Positions 35,680 to 46,935 of a DNA stretch of 64,000 nucleotides are shown piece by piece (position 1 is the stretch's first letter; every line of letters begins with the position of its first letter). Made by a program: the position numbers and the translations under genes. The stretch comes from Aselliscus stoliczkanus (Eukaryota > Chordata > Mammalia > Chiroptera > Hipposideridae). Where the stretch lies: assembly GCA_033961575.1 (NCBI GenBank), contig CM066732.1:83817687-83881686 (forward strand). The letters run 5' to 3'. The notes below the pieces were generated by a model, which saw only the letters and a program-made list of their open reading frames with translations, was not told the DNA's origin and made no database searches.

Positions 35680-36520
35680 TCTCCCCTAATCATCCTTGCC
35701 ACTGCCACTGATCCCAACCACCTTATTCTATCACATACATGGCTAAAAACATATATGTAGTTTTTTGTGTGTTTTTTTTTTAATTTTGTCTTTAGACTCT
35801 TTTTCTGTCTATTATATATACCTCCTCTTCTGTCATAATGACTTTAACTATCACACCAATATCTGAGGTTCCCAAATCAACATAATTGCCATCTATCTTC
35901 CTCAAACACATTCCTTCAGGCTTATAAGAAAATTTTTTTTCATTAAGCTCAACATGTCCCATTCTAAACTCTCTAGTTTCTCACTTTATTCGAGCAGAGA
36001 GCAGTTCAATCCAGCCTCATTACATGACTTTTTTTTTTTTCCTGAGCTACTCTGATTGAGTAGAGCTGTGTTCTGATTGCTCACATCACTCCTTTCCTAG
36101 TCACCCAAGTGCAAAACTTCAAGTCATTTGTGATTTCTCCCCAACCATCCCTTGCACCTTGTTACCAAGTCCTGAATCAGTCTTCCTCTCTTTTTTTTTT
36201 GTTTTGTTTTGTTTTTTATTAGCTGAGCCATCCTGCCACCTCAGCTCGGGCTGGGCATCGAACTGCTGTTGCTCAGAGCTCAGCTCACACTCTTGAGCAA
36301 GCTCTTAACCAACTGAGCCACTCGGCCAGCCCTCTCTTTTTAAATTAATTTAGCAATAGTAAGGGCTTTCTATGTGCCACTCTCATTCCTAGCTGGTCTT
36401 CCCAGTTTTCCCTTCCCCTGAATGCTGCCACAATTGAGGCCGTTTTTGCCTTCTACTTGGATTTCTGTATTGCCTTTCAAATTATTTATCTTTATAGCAA
36501 ACTATCTCCTACACTGCTGC
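35680..36520 (+). repeat. LINE L2 fragment (split by a SINE)
   Basis: Sense L2 blocks include CTCAACATGTCCCATTCTAA, CAAGTCATTTGTGATTTCTC, CCTTGTTACCAAGTCCTGAA and, after the SINE at 36187-36341, CTGGTCTTCCCAGTTTTCCC. This order is that of the L2 ORF2 C-terminal part. Confidence 0.7.
36187..36341 (-). mobile_element. tRNA-derived SINE, second type (CAG-rich body)
   Basis: On the minus strand it reads GGCTGGCCGAGTGGCTCAG, then CTCTGAGCAACAGCAGTTCG and a GGTGGCAGGATGGCTCAGCT end before the A tail. This head has a GTGGCTCAGTTGG A box and an AGTTCGATGCC B box, and its body differs from the short type. The word cctctctttt flanks it on both sides. It lacks the GAACTGCCACTGAGC unit present in the copies at 45.6 and 49.6 kb. 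Confidence 0.88.
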
Positions 36521-36739
36521 CAAATTAATATTTTTTATCATGTTTACATTTTATGAATCTGACCCAAAGATGAATGATTGTTTAACAAATAAAATTGAAA
36601 AAATAGGAAGAAAAATGAGCACTGGTATGAATCTGGTCACAAAAACAAGACTGAATACCAGTTACTGAGAAAATCACAATGTCCATAGTGTGCCAAGGTC
36701 ATGGCAGGCTCAGTCAGGTTCCCAAACAGATGCATTAGA

Positions 36740-36884
36740 GATAAAAATGGGAGGGCTTGGCCAAGTGGCATGGTGGTTAAGCGCTGGCTTGGGAAGCCAG
36801 CGGCCCCGGTTCAGGTCCCACATATGAGGGCCAGTGACACTACCCTCAAAAAAAAAAAAGAAAAGAAAAGAAATAAAAATGGGA
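36740..36884 (+). mobile_element. tRNA-derived SINE, short form, full length
   Basis: The head GGGCTTGGCCAAGTGGC is followed by A box, B box (GGTTCAGGTCC) and the CACATATGAGGGCCAGTGAC block, then an A/GAAAA tail. A 12-bp target-site duplication, ataaaaatggga, lies at 36741-36752 and 36873-36884. Confidence 0.92.
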
Positions 36885-37084
36885 ATAATAGGGTAACTCC
36901 AGGGGTCATAAAGGGTCACCAATGCTAATATCACCACTGGATTTAGGGGTACAGAGCCTGAGTCTCTTGAAATATCCTCTGCTTTTTATTTACTCTTGAA
37001 TGAGAACTTGGGCAGGGTTGTGTTTTGAGGGAAGAAATTAAGTAGGTCCAGTTTTATGGAACTAGGGAAATAACGGGAGGCTGA

Positions 37085-37690
37085 TAATCCCATTATTTCT
37101 TTGCTCACAAATATGCACCGGCTCTTTATTGCCTTTAATTGTCAATGAAACCCTCACCATGTCCCCCAACTGCCTTTCTATCCTTGCCTTAAGCATTCTC
37201 TATGTATACCTAGTAATTGAGCCAACCTTCAAAATGCCTACACTTATCATGTCTTCATGGTTCTCTTTTTCTGAAATGCTCTTATTTCTTCATCTGTCCT
37301 ATTCAGAATACTCTCTACCATTCAAGTGGTGGTTCAGATCCTACCTCCCAAAGTATTACTGAATCAGACAGATAGGTTGAATTGCATTCTCCTTGGGAGT
37401 TTGCACTTCTCACACTGCATACCTTCATGAAACCAAATTCTATGTATCTAACTAAAAACCTGCACATGGTATGCAGAAAACATACATTGATTTCCTTTTG
37501 TACACATTATACTATGGATATTTTGCTCTCATATACCCCCTTCTACAAAATTATAAGCTTTTTTTGTTTTTTCTCAGACAGAGGCCATATATGAACTGAT
37601 TAATTCTTTATGGTGCCTATCATAATGACTCATACAAAACAGGCCTCAATCAAGATTTATCTAATTTATTAAATTATCTAATTATATGTT
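37085..37690 (+). repeat. LINE L2 fragment
   Basis: Sense L2 3' sequence: TTCTGAAATGCTCTTATTTC, CATTCAAGTGGTGGTTCAGA, a TCCTACCTCCCAAAG block, then a long diverged 3' end with CAGAGGCCATATATGAACTG and TCAATCAAGATTTAT. Confidence 0.7.
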
Positions 37691-38019
37691 AAATTGTGTA
37701 GCTCAAGTATTAAGCTTTCCCTAGAGAGTGAACATAGATGTATTGACGTTGATGTTCCCATTCATATATCAAAGCTCCCAGCCCCCACTTACAGAAGGAG
37801 GTGGGGGTCTTTTACAGCGTTGTATTACACAAATATTTCTGAGATTCTCCAACAGTGCTGACATATATCTGTGAATCTGACTTGATGGTCACCGAATGCA
37901 ATTATTTTCCAGTAAGGATCAGGCAGCCCAGCACCACTGCTCTACTAGGGAGCCATTCAAGGCTGCATTTCCGCTCTTCATTTTATTGCTGCTACTGCCA
38001 TAACTGGGAGATCTGAAAT
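37691..38019. other. Unassigned sequence
   Basis: No gene or clear repeat is visible. The block at 37770-38000 is GC-balanced and probably unique. Confidence 0.4.
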
Positions 38020-38512
38020 CCTTCTCATTGCTTTTTTTTTTTTTTTAAGATTTTTTTTTTTAATTGGGGGAGGGGAACAGCGCTGGGGAATCCGGGAAGG
38101 GGAACAGACAAGTTGCTGTTCTTTTTGTTCTTCAGTTTAGTTGTGGAGGATGTTGCTTCACTGGCCCATGTTGTTATCATCATTGCACTCTTCCCGGATG
38201 AGGCAGATCGGTTGCCGGCCTCTGGGTGTCGCTCACCGTGGCTATTGGCAGCTAACGCTGGCTGCCAGCTGCTCATGCTGGCTGCTGGGCACTCACTGTA
38301 GCCTATGGCAGCCCACTGCAGCAGGGGCTGCAGCTACTCCATCACCGGGGACTCACACAGCCCAGCTCCAGGTGGAGCTGTTGTTCACCATCTTAGCTAT
38401 AGAGGGCAGTGTCACTGGCCCTCATATGTGGGATCCGAACCGGGATGGCTGGCATCCCAAAACCAGCTCTTTACCTATGCGCCACTTGGCCAGCCCCTTC
38501 TCATTGCTTTTT
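38020..38512 (-). mobile_element. Long composite SINE (about 460 bp)
   Basis: On the minus strand the short-type tRNA head is followed by GGTGAACAACAGCTCCACCT, a GC-rich internal part with repeated GGCAGCCAGC units, then CCTCCACAACTAAACTGAAG, GCAACTTGTCTGTTCCCCTT and CCCCTCCCCCAATT before the A tail. The 16-bp word ccttctcattgctttt flanks it at 38020 and about 38496. Plus-strand frames at 38113-38554 are artefacts of this element. Confidence 0.9.
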
Positions 38513-38579
38513 GAAGTGAGAAGAAGACATCTTTTCTACATTATGCTTAACTGATGTGAGTGGAGGTGGGGGTGGGAGT

Positions 38580-39590
38580 GAGCCCTTTAATTGGGCCACA
38601 GAATTGCAAAGCTTTATAGCAGCTATCAATAACGTTCACTCACTGTCACAGCTAGTAAAAACAATTGTGGTGCAGCTCAGGCTCTGTTAGTCCCAAAAAT
38701 ATGCCACACATATCTAGCTATCTGGTCTTGCTGCTGCCTTTAGGTACCTGGTTGCCTTAAACTTTAGCACCATTGCTGCTGTCATCACTGCTGCCTCCAG
38801 CACTGTCCCCACCACTACCACCACAATAGTGGCTGAAGCAGGTGAGCCCATGATACCACCAACGTTGCCACCAACGTTCCCAGCTTTGCTGGGAAGCTTA
38901 CAGTCACTGGGTCTATTTGACATGAAAAAGTGCTACTTAATTAAGCTGTCTTATTGTACCATTGTAATGTAGCTCTCCACTCATTTATCTGGGCAAAGAT
39001 AATATGGGGAGAAATCTTATGATTGTTCTCTTTTATATTCCTTTAGATTGTGTCCTCAGCAAAGCTGTCTCTATATGCATAATTTGTACATGCATATAGC
39101 TACATTCTCTTGGATATTCCTCCCACCCCTGCCTCCCACTGCTTATCCCATATGTGGCTGGGCTGGGATGAGTACTGGTATCAGTCACCTAGCTATACTA
39201 GAATCAATACTCCCTGTCTCCCTTAGGCCTACTTTGTCTGGCTCACTTTTTCAGTCTTATTCATTTATCATGGAGTATCTCTCAGGAGTTCTATTTCCTT
39301 TACTAAAAAGGCCTCCTTTAGAGTTACAGCAGTCCATTTAATATGTGAGTGTATCCTTGAACCTCATTGGTTGTCAGGTCGAAGTCTTTTATTTCATCCC
39401 ATGTGGTCTTCTATCCCAATATAAATTAGTGAATGCAAGTCATATGTGGTAGAATAAGAGGCTTTTGAGTCTTTTATTCTGACCAGCCAGGACATCTGCA
39501 ATCACTGTATATCAGGAACTATTTTAAAAGCCTTCTCAATTCCCTGGAGAAGGCCAAGAAATTTTAAAATTTAACTATTACAACGCTTGG
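38580..39590. other. Unassigned; short trinucleotide-rich patch
   Basis: A CCA/GCT-rich stretch lies at about 38770-38885, with a 12-bp tandem word (ccaccaacgttg / ccaccaacgttc) at 38857-38880. The remainder, to 39590, is not recognised. Confidence 0.4.
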
Positions 39591-39599
39591 CTGCTCAAT

Positions 39600-41535
39600 A
39601 GAGTTTTTGTCTGTATATGTATATGAGTTAACTACCTGAAGCTAGAGAAAGGACCACCCAAAAGTATTACAGAGAACAGTGCAGGGTACTCAGAAAGGAC
39701 TGATAATAGTGTCTGTTCCAGCCAGACTGGAAACTCTCATTATTCAACAGCCAACAATGTAAAATTCACAGTGACTGCCTTCCTATAAAAAGATATGAGA
39801 TGTAAAGAAGCAGGAAAATACATCTAATAAAGAGAATTCTCAATTAAAAGAAACAGGCACAGAAGTGGTACATATGTTAGAATTAGCAGAGGACATTAAA
39901 ATGGTTATTATAACTGCATTTCATATGTTCAAAAAGTTAAATAGTCATATGAAGGCTATTCATGAAAAAGATTCAAACAAAATTTCTGTAGTTAAAACTA
40001 TAATATCTGTGGTGAAAATTACACTGGATGGGATTAATGGAAGATTAGACATTGCAGAAGAGAAGACTGAAAAATTGGCGACCTTGAACAAATAGCAATA
40101 GAACTTATTCAAAATAAAACAAGTTAAAATAAATTTAAGTAAAAAATTTAAGCTGTAGGAGAACTTCAAGTGACCTAATATATGGATGATTAGAATTCCC
40201 AAAAGAGAAAGAGAAAAAAATATATTGGAAGAAATAATGGCTGATTTTTTCCCCCAAATATGAGGGAACTATAAACCGATAGATCCAAGAAGCTCAATGA
40301 CCCTCACACACAAGAAGCATGAAGAAAACTACACCAAGACATATCATAATCAAATTGCCCAAGACATGTACTTAGTAGAAAACCTCAGCAACTCCAGCAG
40401 GGGAGGAAATGATACATTACATAAAGAGAAACATAGATGTGAATAATAGAATATTTCTTGTTGGAAACAATGCTACTATGAAGAAAGTGGAGCAACAGCT
40501 TCACAGAACTAAAATTAAAAAATAATAATAACAATAACTTCCAACTAAGAATCCTATACCCAGCAAAAATTATTTCAAAATGTAAATAAAAGGAAGAGTT
40601 TTTCTGCAATACAAAAGCTGAAAGAATTTATCACAGCAGACTTTCACTATAGGAAATCTTAAAGAAAGTCTTCATGTAGAAATAAAATAATACCAGATAG
40701 AAACATGTACCTACACATAGTAATGAAGTTATTAAAAATGGTAGTATAGGGGAAAATATATGAGATCTCTTTCTAACTATTTAAATATATTTAAAAGATA
40801 ATTTAGTAATTATATAACATTAATGTAGTGTGGTATGTATAACATGTATAAAAGTAAAATATGCACCAACAGTAGCATGGAGGTGTGAAGAGAAGTGGAA
40901 ATGCACTATTCTAAGGATCTTATACTGTATGTAAATTTGCATAACATCACTTGAAGGAAAGCAGTGATAAGTTAAAGATGTATATTAGAGATCCTAAAAA
41001 AAAATCACTAAAATAACAAAGCAAAAAGTACTGTTATAACTAATAACCCAAAAAAGAAAATAAGATAGAACTTTAAAATACTTGATTATTCTAAAAGAAG
41101 ACAAGAATAGAGGGAAAAGAACAGATAAAATAAATATTAATAGAAAACAGATAACAAAATGGTAAATTTACACCTAGCATTGTCAGTAATCATGTTAAAT
41201 ATAAATGGTCTAAACTTCCTAATTAAAAGGCAGAGATTATCAAATTTGGGGTTTTTTTTAAAAACCCAATTTTATACTGTAAAAACCTGCATGTAAAATA
41301 TAGAGACAAACATGACTTAAAAAAATAAAGGAATATAAAAAGATATGGCATAAAAAACAGCACAAAAAGGTGAGAGTGGCTATATTAATAATAGACTAAT
41401 TAGAATTCAAAACAAGGAGCATTATAAAAGAAAGAAAGACAAATTTTAATGATGAAAGTGCTGCTTCATCACACATATCAATACTAAATGTGTATGTAAC
41501 TAATAACAGAGCTGAATAGAAAAGCTGACTCACAT
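39600..41535 (+). pseudogene. Degraded LINE-1 (L1M-type): ORF1 and start of ORF2
   Basis: The frame at 39865-40095 ends in GINGRLDIAEEKTEKLATLN, which matches the coiled-coil-end region of L1 ORF1 protein. Following blocks CTACACCAAGACATATCATA, AATCAAATTGCCCAAGA, CCAGCAAAAATTATTTCAAA and AAAGCTGAAAGAATTTATCA are L1 ORF1 C-terminal sequence. From about 41200 the sequence (AAAAGGCAGAGATTATCAAA, GGCTATATTAATAATAGAC, CTAAATGTGTATGTAACTAA) matches the start of ORF2 endonuclease. It has many stops and indels. It is not active. Confidence 0.8.
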
Positions 41536-41554
41536 TTATATTTATATATAAAGA

Positions 41555-41835
41555 GATCTAAATAATTTACTCACATGATTGTGGGAGCTGGCAAGTCTGA
41601 AACCTGTAGGGCAAGTTAACAGGCTGGAAACTTGGGTAAAAGTTGATGTTGCAGCCTTGACAACCATGGTTCACAAGAGAATTTTTAATGTTGGTAGAAT
41701 ATTTTATATTTTGATTAGAATGAGATCCCATGGATAAAAATTTTCATTAAAGAGCATCAAACTATTCATTTCAAAGAGTACATTGTATATGTAAATTATA
41801 CTGTAATAAAATTAGAGCCAACTCAAAGAAATACA
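41555..41835. repeat. LTR-like piece followed by an L1-type 3' end
   Basis: TTTACTCACATGATTGTGGG and GCTGGCAAGTCTGAAACC belong to a common mammalian LTR end. AGCATCAAACTATTCATTTC and GTAAATTATACTGTAATAAA at 41750-41815 match old L1 3' termini. Confidence 0.5.
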
Positions 41836-42059
41836 TACTCGTTGTAACAAATCAAATAGATATGTATAAAAAAATATAATAATCCACCGCACCTACAATC
41901 CACCTCCCTGGAGTAAGTGGTTAAAAGACTCATTTCTGTTGAATTCCTTGATAGCAATCTTTTCTTATTGTTTACGAGCCCTCTTCATGTTCCTCACTGG
42001 AAGTCTGATTCTGCTGGACCCTAAATAGCAGTGCTTTTTAGAATTCTGTACTAAATTCT

Positions 42060-43070
42060 TTTCTTTTATTTCTCTATACATACTCCTTACTTGGTATTAT
42101 ATTTATTTATTACCTCTAGAAAAATTTCTAAATTGAGTATCATTGACACCGTCTCTTCCTGAATGCTAAAGAGTATCTCTTCCTAAATGTCCCACAGGAA
42201 TCTCAGTGAATGTGTTATCATTCCCTAAATTTGCCCATTGCCTGCATTCACTTCCTTGTTGAAGGACACTATCATTAACTTAACTCTTTTGCCAGAAATG
42301 GGAAAGTCCACTTAGAAAATGATGGGCAAAGAGTAATAAACTTTTGTATTCACAGCAAACCCTGCCTTCACTACATGCTTTATAGCCTCCTTCTAGTAAA
42401 TACTTCTTTGACCTAAGAGAAAATTATCTAGCTAATTTCAGCTACAGCAACCTGGCATGTCACCCACACAGTAGATGGAGGGGAGAAAACCACCATGCCC
42501 TTGAATGATCATTGTGGATTTCCATTAGCTGACAGTCCAATAGTTCCCTTCAGCCCCATCATTTCTTACCAAGCGATTAAAATAGTTTCTTAACTGGCTT
42601 CCTGGCTCCAGTCTACAAATACTTGATTCACACACCATTCCCCACATTGCAGATAAGTATTCTTTCTAGAAAAAAAAAAAATTACCAGTGATTTGGAATT
42701 GTTGTGAGGCCCTGATTTCTGATAGACACAGGATTTCTGATAGATGCTTATGTCATGCTTTTGCCCTACATTATTCTCCAAACTTGATATGCTGGTTTGC
42801 TCTCCAGCTTTTGTTTCATTCACTTCTTCACCCTACTTTACCGCATTCTTACATAATGAGAAAAATGCCCAATCATTTTTCAAGCCTCAGACAAAGCATC
42901 ATCTCTTCAATAAAAATTTTCTGACATCTCTCCCCACTCCAATCCTAGTATAACTCATTTTCTATCCTCTATATCCTAACCACTATTGTTTTATGTTATA
43001 GTACCTATAACTTGTTTTTACTTTATTTGGATAAATATTTTAAGCTTTTGCAACTCTTTTATACTCAAGA
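42060..43070 (+). repeat. LINE L2 fragment
   Basis: Sense L2 blocks: TCCCACAGGAATCTCAGTGA, TTTCTTAACTGGCTTCCTGG, CTTTTGCCCTACATTATTCT, CAAAGCATCATCTCTTCAAT and AAAATTTTCTGACATCTCTC. They follow the ORF2-3' end order with small deletions. An A-run at 42670-42681 and a duplicated TTTCTGATAGA word at 42716-42744 are local oddities. Confidence 0.75.
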
Positions 43071-43074
43071 CCCA

Positions 43075-43292
43075 GCACAGGATACCTCAATCTTGGCACT
43101 ACTGACATTTTTGATCACATAATTCTGTGTTGGGGGGTGCTCTCCTGTGTACTCTCTGATGTTTAGTAGCACCCCTGGCCTCTGCCACTAAGTATTCCCC
43201 ACACCTCAGTCATGACAATCAAACATGCTTCCAGACATTGCCAACGTCTTCTTGGGGGAAAGAAAATCACCCGGGTTGAGAATTACTGGCCT
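43075..43292. mobile_element. hAT-type MER element
   Basis: It runs from CAGGATACCTCAATCTTGGC to GGTTGAGAATTACTGGC. Interior blocks (CACTACTGACATTTTTGATC, TAGTAGCACCCCTGGCCTCT, CTTCCAGACATTGCCAACGT) belong to a common nonautonomous mammalian DNA transposon whose name I cannot fix. Confidence 0.65.
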
Positions 43293-44960
43293 ACCAGGTC
43301 TCAGGGCACATAAAAGCATTTGGAATAAGAAAAATATATACTGATTTTTAAGGGTGACAAGCACTAGCAGGAAAAAGTAGAACTTAACATATCCCATACT
43401 TAGCTTTGAGAAGAGAGGTATGCAGTGGGAGTGAGTGGGCCAAGGTAGAGGCTGCAATGTTGGAGCCTGCAGAAAAGGAAAAAAGGAAGGACTCATGTGG
43501 AATCAAAGCAGGACCAAAACACCAATGTGTCCTCTCATCTGTTCTTTCTACAAGAGGAGTCCAAGCTAATAAGCAATAGAACTAAACTTTGAACTGGTCC
43601 TCATCGTTAATCAAGAGAGGACTCTGGATTCCCCCACATAAAAATGATTGGAGCTGGCCAGTCTGAAGGCAGAAGCAAAATGGGGCAAGAATGTGCTCCA
43701 ATATTCTCACCTAAAATGCCAGTAGATTTTACTGGGTCACGAGGGTGAACAATGGCTAGGTATCTCCCCAAAATTGATGACAGCCCTCCTGGAAACCTGA
43801 GAATGATGAACACTCCACTTCAAGGGGATCAAAATGAGGTGGAAAATCCTCCCCTCCCCAGTCTGGTTTTTAGTCACCAAGGTTTGGAATCCACAGTCAG
43901 AAATGACCATTAAAAAATCGGATTTAAATAAGCAGGGTTTTTCAGGACAGGTCAAATATATTTTTGCACTGAAATAAAGAACATGTGAGAGTCATCATAG
44001 AAATTCAGAAATCATAAATAGCAAACCTAATGCCAACACAGCAGCAGTACAAGAGATCATCAGAGGCATGACTGAATGTTAAAAATAAAATAGGTCTGAA
44101 CAGACACACTGAATTTTTTTGTTTGGTTTTTTTAAAGCCAGTGTAACAAATGATGGTAATAGTCACTTTGGCAGGCTGCTAAAAAGCAGGGTATCTCAAA
44201 AAATGATGCTTTCTTCCCTAGCAAAAATAATATTAAAATGAAACTGGGATATTTATTTCTCCTTTTAACACAGCGGGGTTCACTTACAGCAAATAAGCCA
44301 AACAATGCTACACTGAGAGAATCACTGGGCTGTTAAGGACTGACCAGTTGTCATCATCCACACAATGCATTGCCTAACAACAGTCTGCTACCTCCGCCTT
44401 TCTGCCTTCAAAATGCTATTTCTTGTTCTCCTTACATCTTAAACAAGGTTATTTAACAGCAAAGGAAGTTTCTTAACTGTTCTCTCTCTCTCCTCACCCT
44501 ACATTGATCCTTAATGCCATAAGTAAGTAGACCCAAAATTTAGTATAAAGACTAGGCTACTGACGTGTAAGGACTTACCAATTAGGTAATGATTTTTTAT
44601 TCAGCACCTCCACTGTCTCAAGAATTTGTATCAGGTTCTGTGAAAGAAAAAAAAAAAAAGACAGAGAGAGAGTCTGAATAAACATTTTTTTTTCCTTGAG
44701 CTGGAGAATTGTTCAAGAGAACAATAGGCCCATGAAGTAACTGTATGTTTACAAAGCAGGCTGCTTAGATCAGAGAGCAGAGGCAAAGGAAGTCCAGGGA
44801 TCTTTACGGGGCCTCAATCAATGAAGGCTTTTGGGGAGAATGCTTAATTGTTAAAGGGTGCATGACAGACACTTAAAAAGCAGAACAGACCCTTATCAAC
44901 CTGAGAAAAAATTAGATTTAATAGCACTTGAAATCAAAGGGGTGAATTAAAGGGCATTAA
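43293..44960. other. Unassigned sequence
   Basis: About 1.7 kb of apparently unique sequence. Small frames at 43206-43955 have no recognisable domain. An A13-run lies at about 44647-44659. Confidence 0.4.
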
Positions 44961-44964
44961 TATG

Positions 44965-45150
44965 GCTTCACTTGCAGCCTTGAGAAAGTGGCTCAATCTC
45001 TCTGAGCCTCATTTTTCTCATTTACAAAACGTTGCAGAACTAATTCTTTCTTACTAGGTTGGCTGTGAAGTGTAAGTGAGGTAAAATACCTTGGATGTGC
45101 CTAAGCAAAGCAGTGGCTATTACTATCATTGCAATGACTCCCAGAACCAT
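44965..45150 (+). repeat. MIR SINE (divergent)
   Basis: AGTGGCTCAATCTCTCTGAG, CCTCATTTTTCTCATTTACA and AAAGCAGTGGCTATTACTAT are in sense MIR order. Confidence 0.7.
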
Positions 45151-45620
45151 GAACTGATAATTATTGGGCAGAAGAAAAATGCACCAAATTGAACAAAAAC
45201 AATTGTCTCTTGATACTGAAATGAGAGGTGAACTGGTTTCTTCCCTTCTACTTTTCTGCATTTTCTACATTTTCTATAATGAGCATGTATTATTTTATAA
45301 TCAGTAAAACATCAGCACTTAAAACAGATTTTAAATTTAAATGGATTGAATGAGTTACTTGGCAGGATAATAAATGTTAATCCAACTCACACAGTCAAAT
45401 GGCTTTCGAATGTACAAATCTTTGATTATACTGAATGCTTAAATTATGCCAAACATTGTTCTAAGTCACATACAAAAATGGTAAAGCATGCTCCTGGTCC
45501 ACAGGGAGATTAATCTTGTGAATGAATATGTCCTTTCTCTGCCTCTCTACAAAAACAGTCCAAATAAATTTCTGCTATGTACATAGACCTGTGTGAAAGA
45601 GGAACCAAAGTCCAACTGTT

Positions 45621-45790
45621 AAAAGTTCAAGACTGAGGCCAGCCGAGTGGCTCAGTTGGTTAAGAGCTCGCTCAAGAGTGAGAGCTGAGCTCTGAGCAAC
45701 AGTAGTTCGATGCCAGGCCCAAGCTGAGCTGCCACTGAGCTGCCAACAGGTGGCAGGATGGCTCAGCTAAAAAAAAAAAGTTCAAGACTG
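45621..45790 (+). mobile_element. tRNA-derived SINE, second type, full length
   Basis: GGCCAGCCGAGTGGCTCAG starts at about 45637, followed by CTCTGAGCAACAGTAGTTCG, the ACTGAGCTGCCAACAGGTGG unit, GGATGGCTCAGCT and an A10 tail. A 14-bp duplication (aaagttcaagactg) flanks it at 45622-45635 and 45777-45790. A box TGGCTCAGTTGG and B-like AGTTCGATGCC are kept. Confidence 0.92.
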
Positions 45791-45899
45791 GGAATTAGAT
45801 GATGGGAGTTCAAACCTTGGTTAATATTTAGCAAATATTAATCATGCTGGACATTTTCTAGGCATAAGGAAAACAGCAGGAAACAAACAAGTACATAGT

Positions 45900-46640
45900 C
45901 TTGGATATGATTTTTAATTTTTCTGTCTCCATTTTCTTACACTTCTAATGGAAAGGAGTAAATGAGATAATATATAGTATCCAGTATAAAGCAAGCACAC
46001 AGCTCCCTTCTGTACTGAATCTTTCCCATCAGAATTCAAGCATACTGGTAAATCTCTCATTTTCAAAATAAGAATAAAATCTCTTTGATTCCACATCCAC
46101 TCTAGTAACCAACTCATTTATCTCCTACTGTTTCTCCTACATGCTGCTCTGCTGGTAAAAGTTGTCCATACCCACTGTCTCCAATTTCTCCCCTCCCATT
46201 CTCTCTTGAACTCACTCTTCACAAGCATTGGCCCAGAAACTGCTTGGGTCAACAGTCTCAGTGAATATGTCTTTGTGCAAATTAGAAAATGGCGCCCGTC
46301 TGGATGGATGAAACACAAATCACTGTGCCCTCCATGTGGATGCAGCAGAATACAGGGAGTAAGTACTTCCCTACTACTCAACCACTCACATGAGCACCTT
46401 TGTACAAGGCGTAACCAGCATGTCCATAGCGGTCCTGCTCCTTATGACCACCACTGGCTTCCAGATGATTAAAGCTACTGAAAATTCTCAGTCCTTATTT
46501 TACCTACAATATCAGTAACATATGCCAGAGTTGATTACTCCCTCCTCTTTGAAGAAACTTCTTTATAACACATGCCCTTTTTTATTCTTTTTCTCCTTGT
46601 TAGCTCCTCTCTTTTTACATTAGATCTTCAAAACTTATTC
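45900..46640 (+). repeat. LINE L2 ORF2 fragment
   Basis: Blocks such as CTCAGTCCTTATTTTACCTA, GAGTTGATTACTCCCTCCTC and TTGAAGAAACTTCTTTATAA match L2 ORF2, preceded by TCTTGAACTCACTCTTCACA. The short frames over 46118-46472 are relics. Confidence 0.65.
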
Positions 46641-46706
46641 AGCTTATAACTGGAAGTTTGTTACCTTTGACCAGCATCTCCCCATTTCCCCTAACCCCCA
46701 GGCCCT

Positions 46707-46935
46707 GGCAGTAAAGTACTGCATGGTCTCACTTATATGTGGAATCTAAAAAAAAAAAAAGTCACACTTATAGACACAGAGGGGCTAGAGGCTGGGGGAA
46801 ATAGGGAGAGGTTGCTAAAAGAGTACAAACTTTCAGACATAAGATGGATAAAGTCTGAGGATCTAATGCAAAGCATGGTGACCATACTTGATAACACTGT
46901 ATTGTATAATTGAATGTTTTTAACAACAAAAAAAA
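46707..46935 (+). mobile_element. Oppositely oriented L1 3' end inside the L1
   Basis: It begins TACTGCATGGTCTCACTTAT, continues with GTGGAATCTAAAAAA, AGATGGATAAAGTCTGAGGA and TGATAACACTGTATTGTATA, and ends in an A-rich tail (AACAACAAAAAAAAA). This is sense L1 3'UTR, while both flanks are antisense L1. Its start matches the point where the antisense element breaks off (GTCTGACTTATTTC side). Confidence 0.75.

Noticed and set aside
38141..38554. A 137-codon frame with Cys/Trp-rich sequence
   Set aside because: It is translated from the reverse strand of the long composite SINE. The same kind of frame appears at the 55.3-kb copy.
39865..40095. A 76-codon frame resembling a coiled-coil protein
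   Set aside because: It is the remnant of L1 ORF1. The flanking sequence is L1 with frame breaks.
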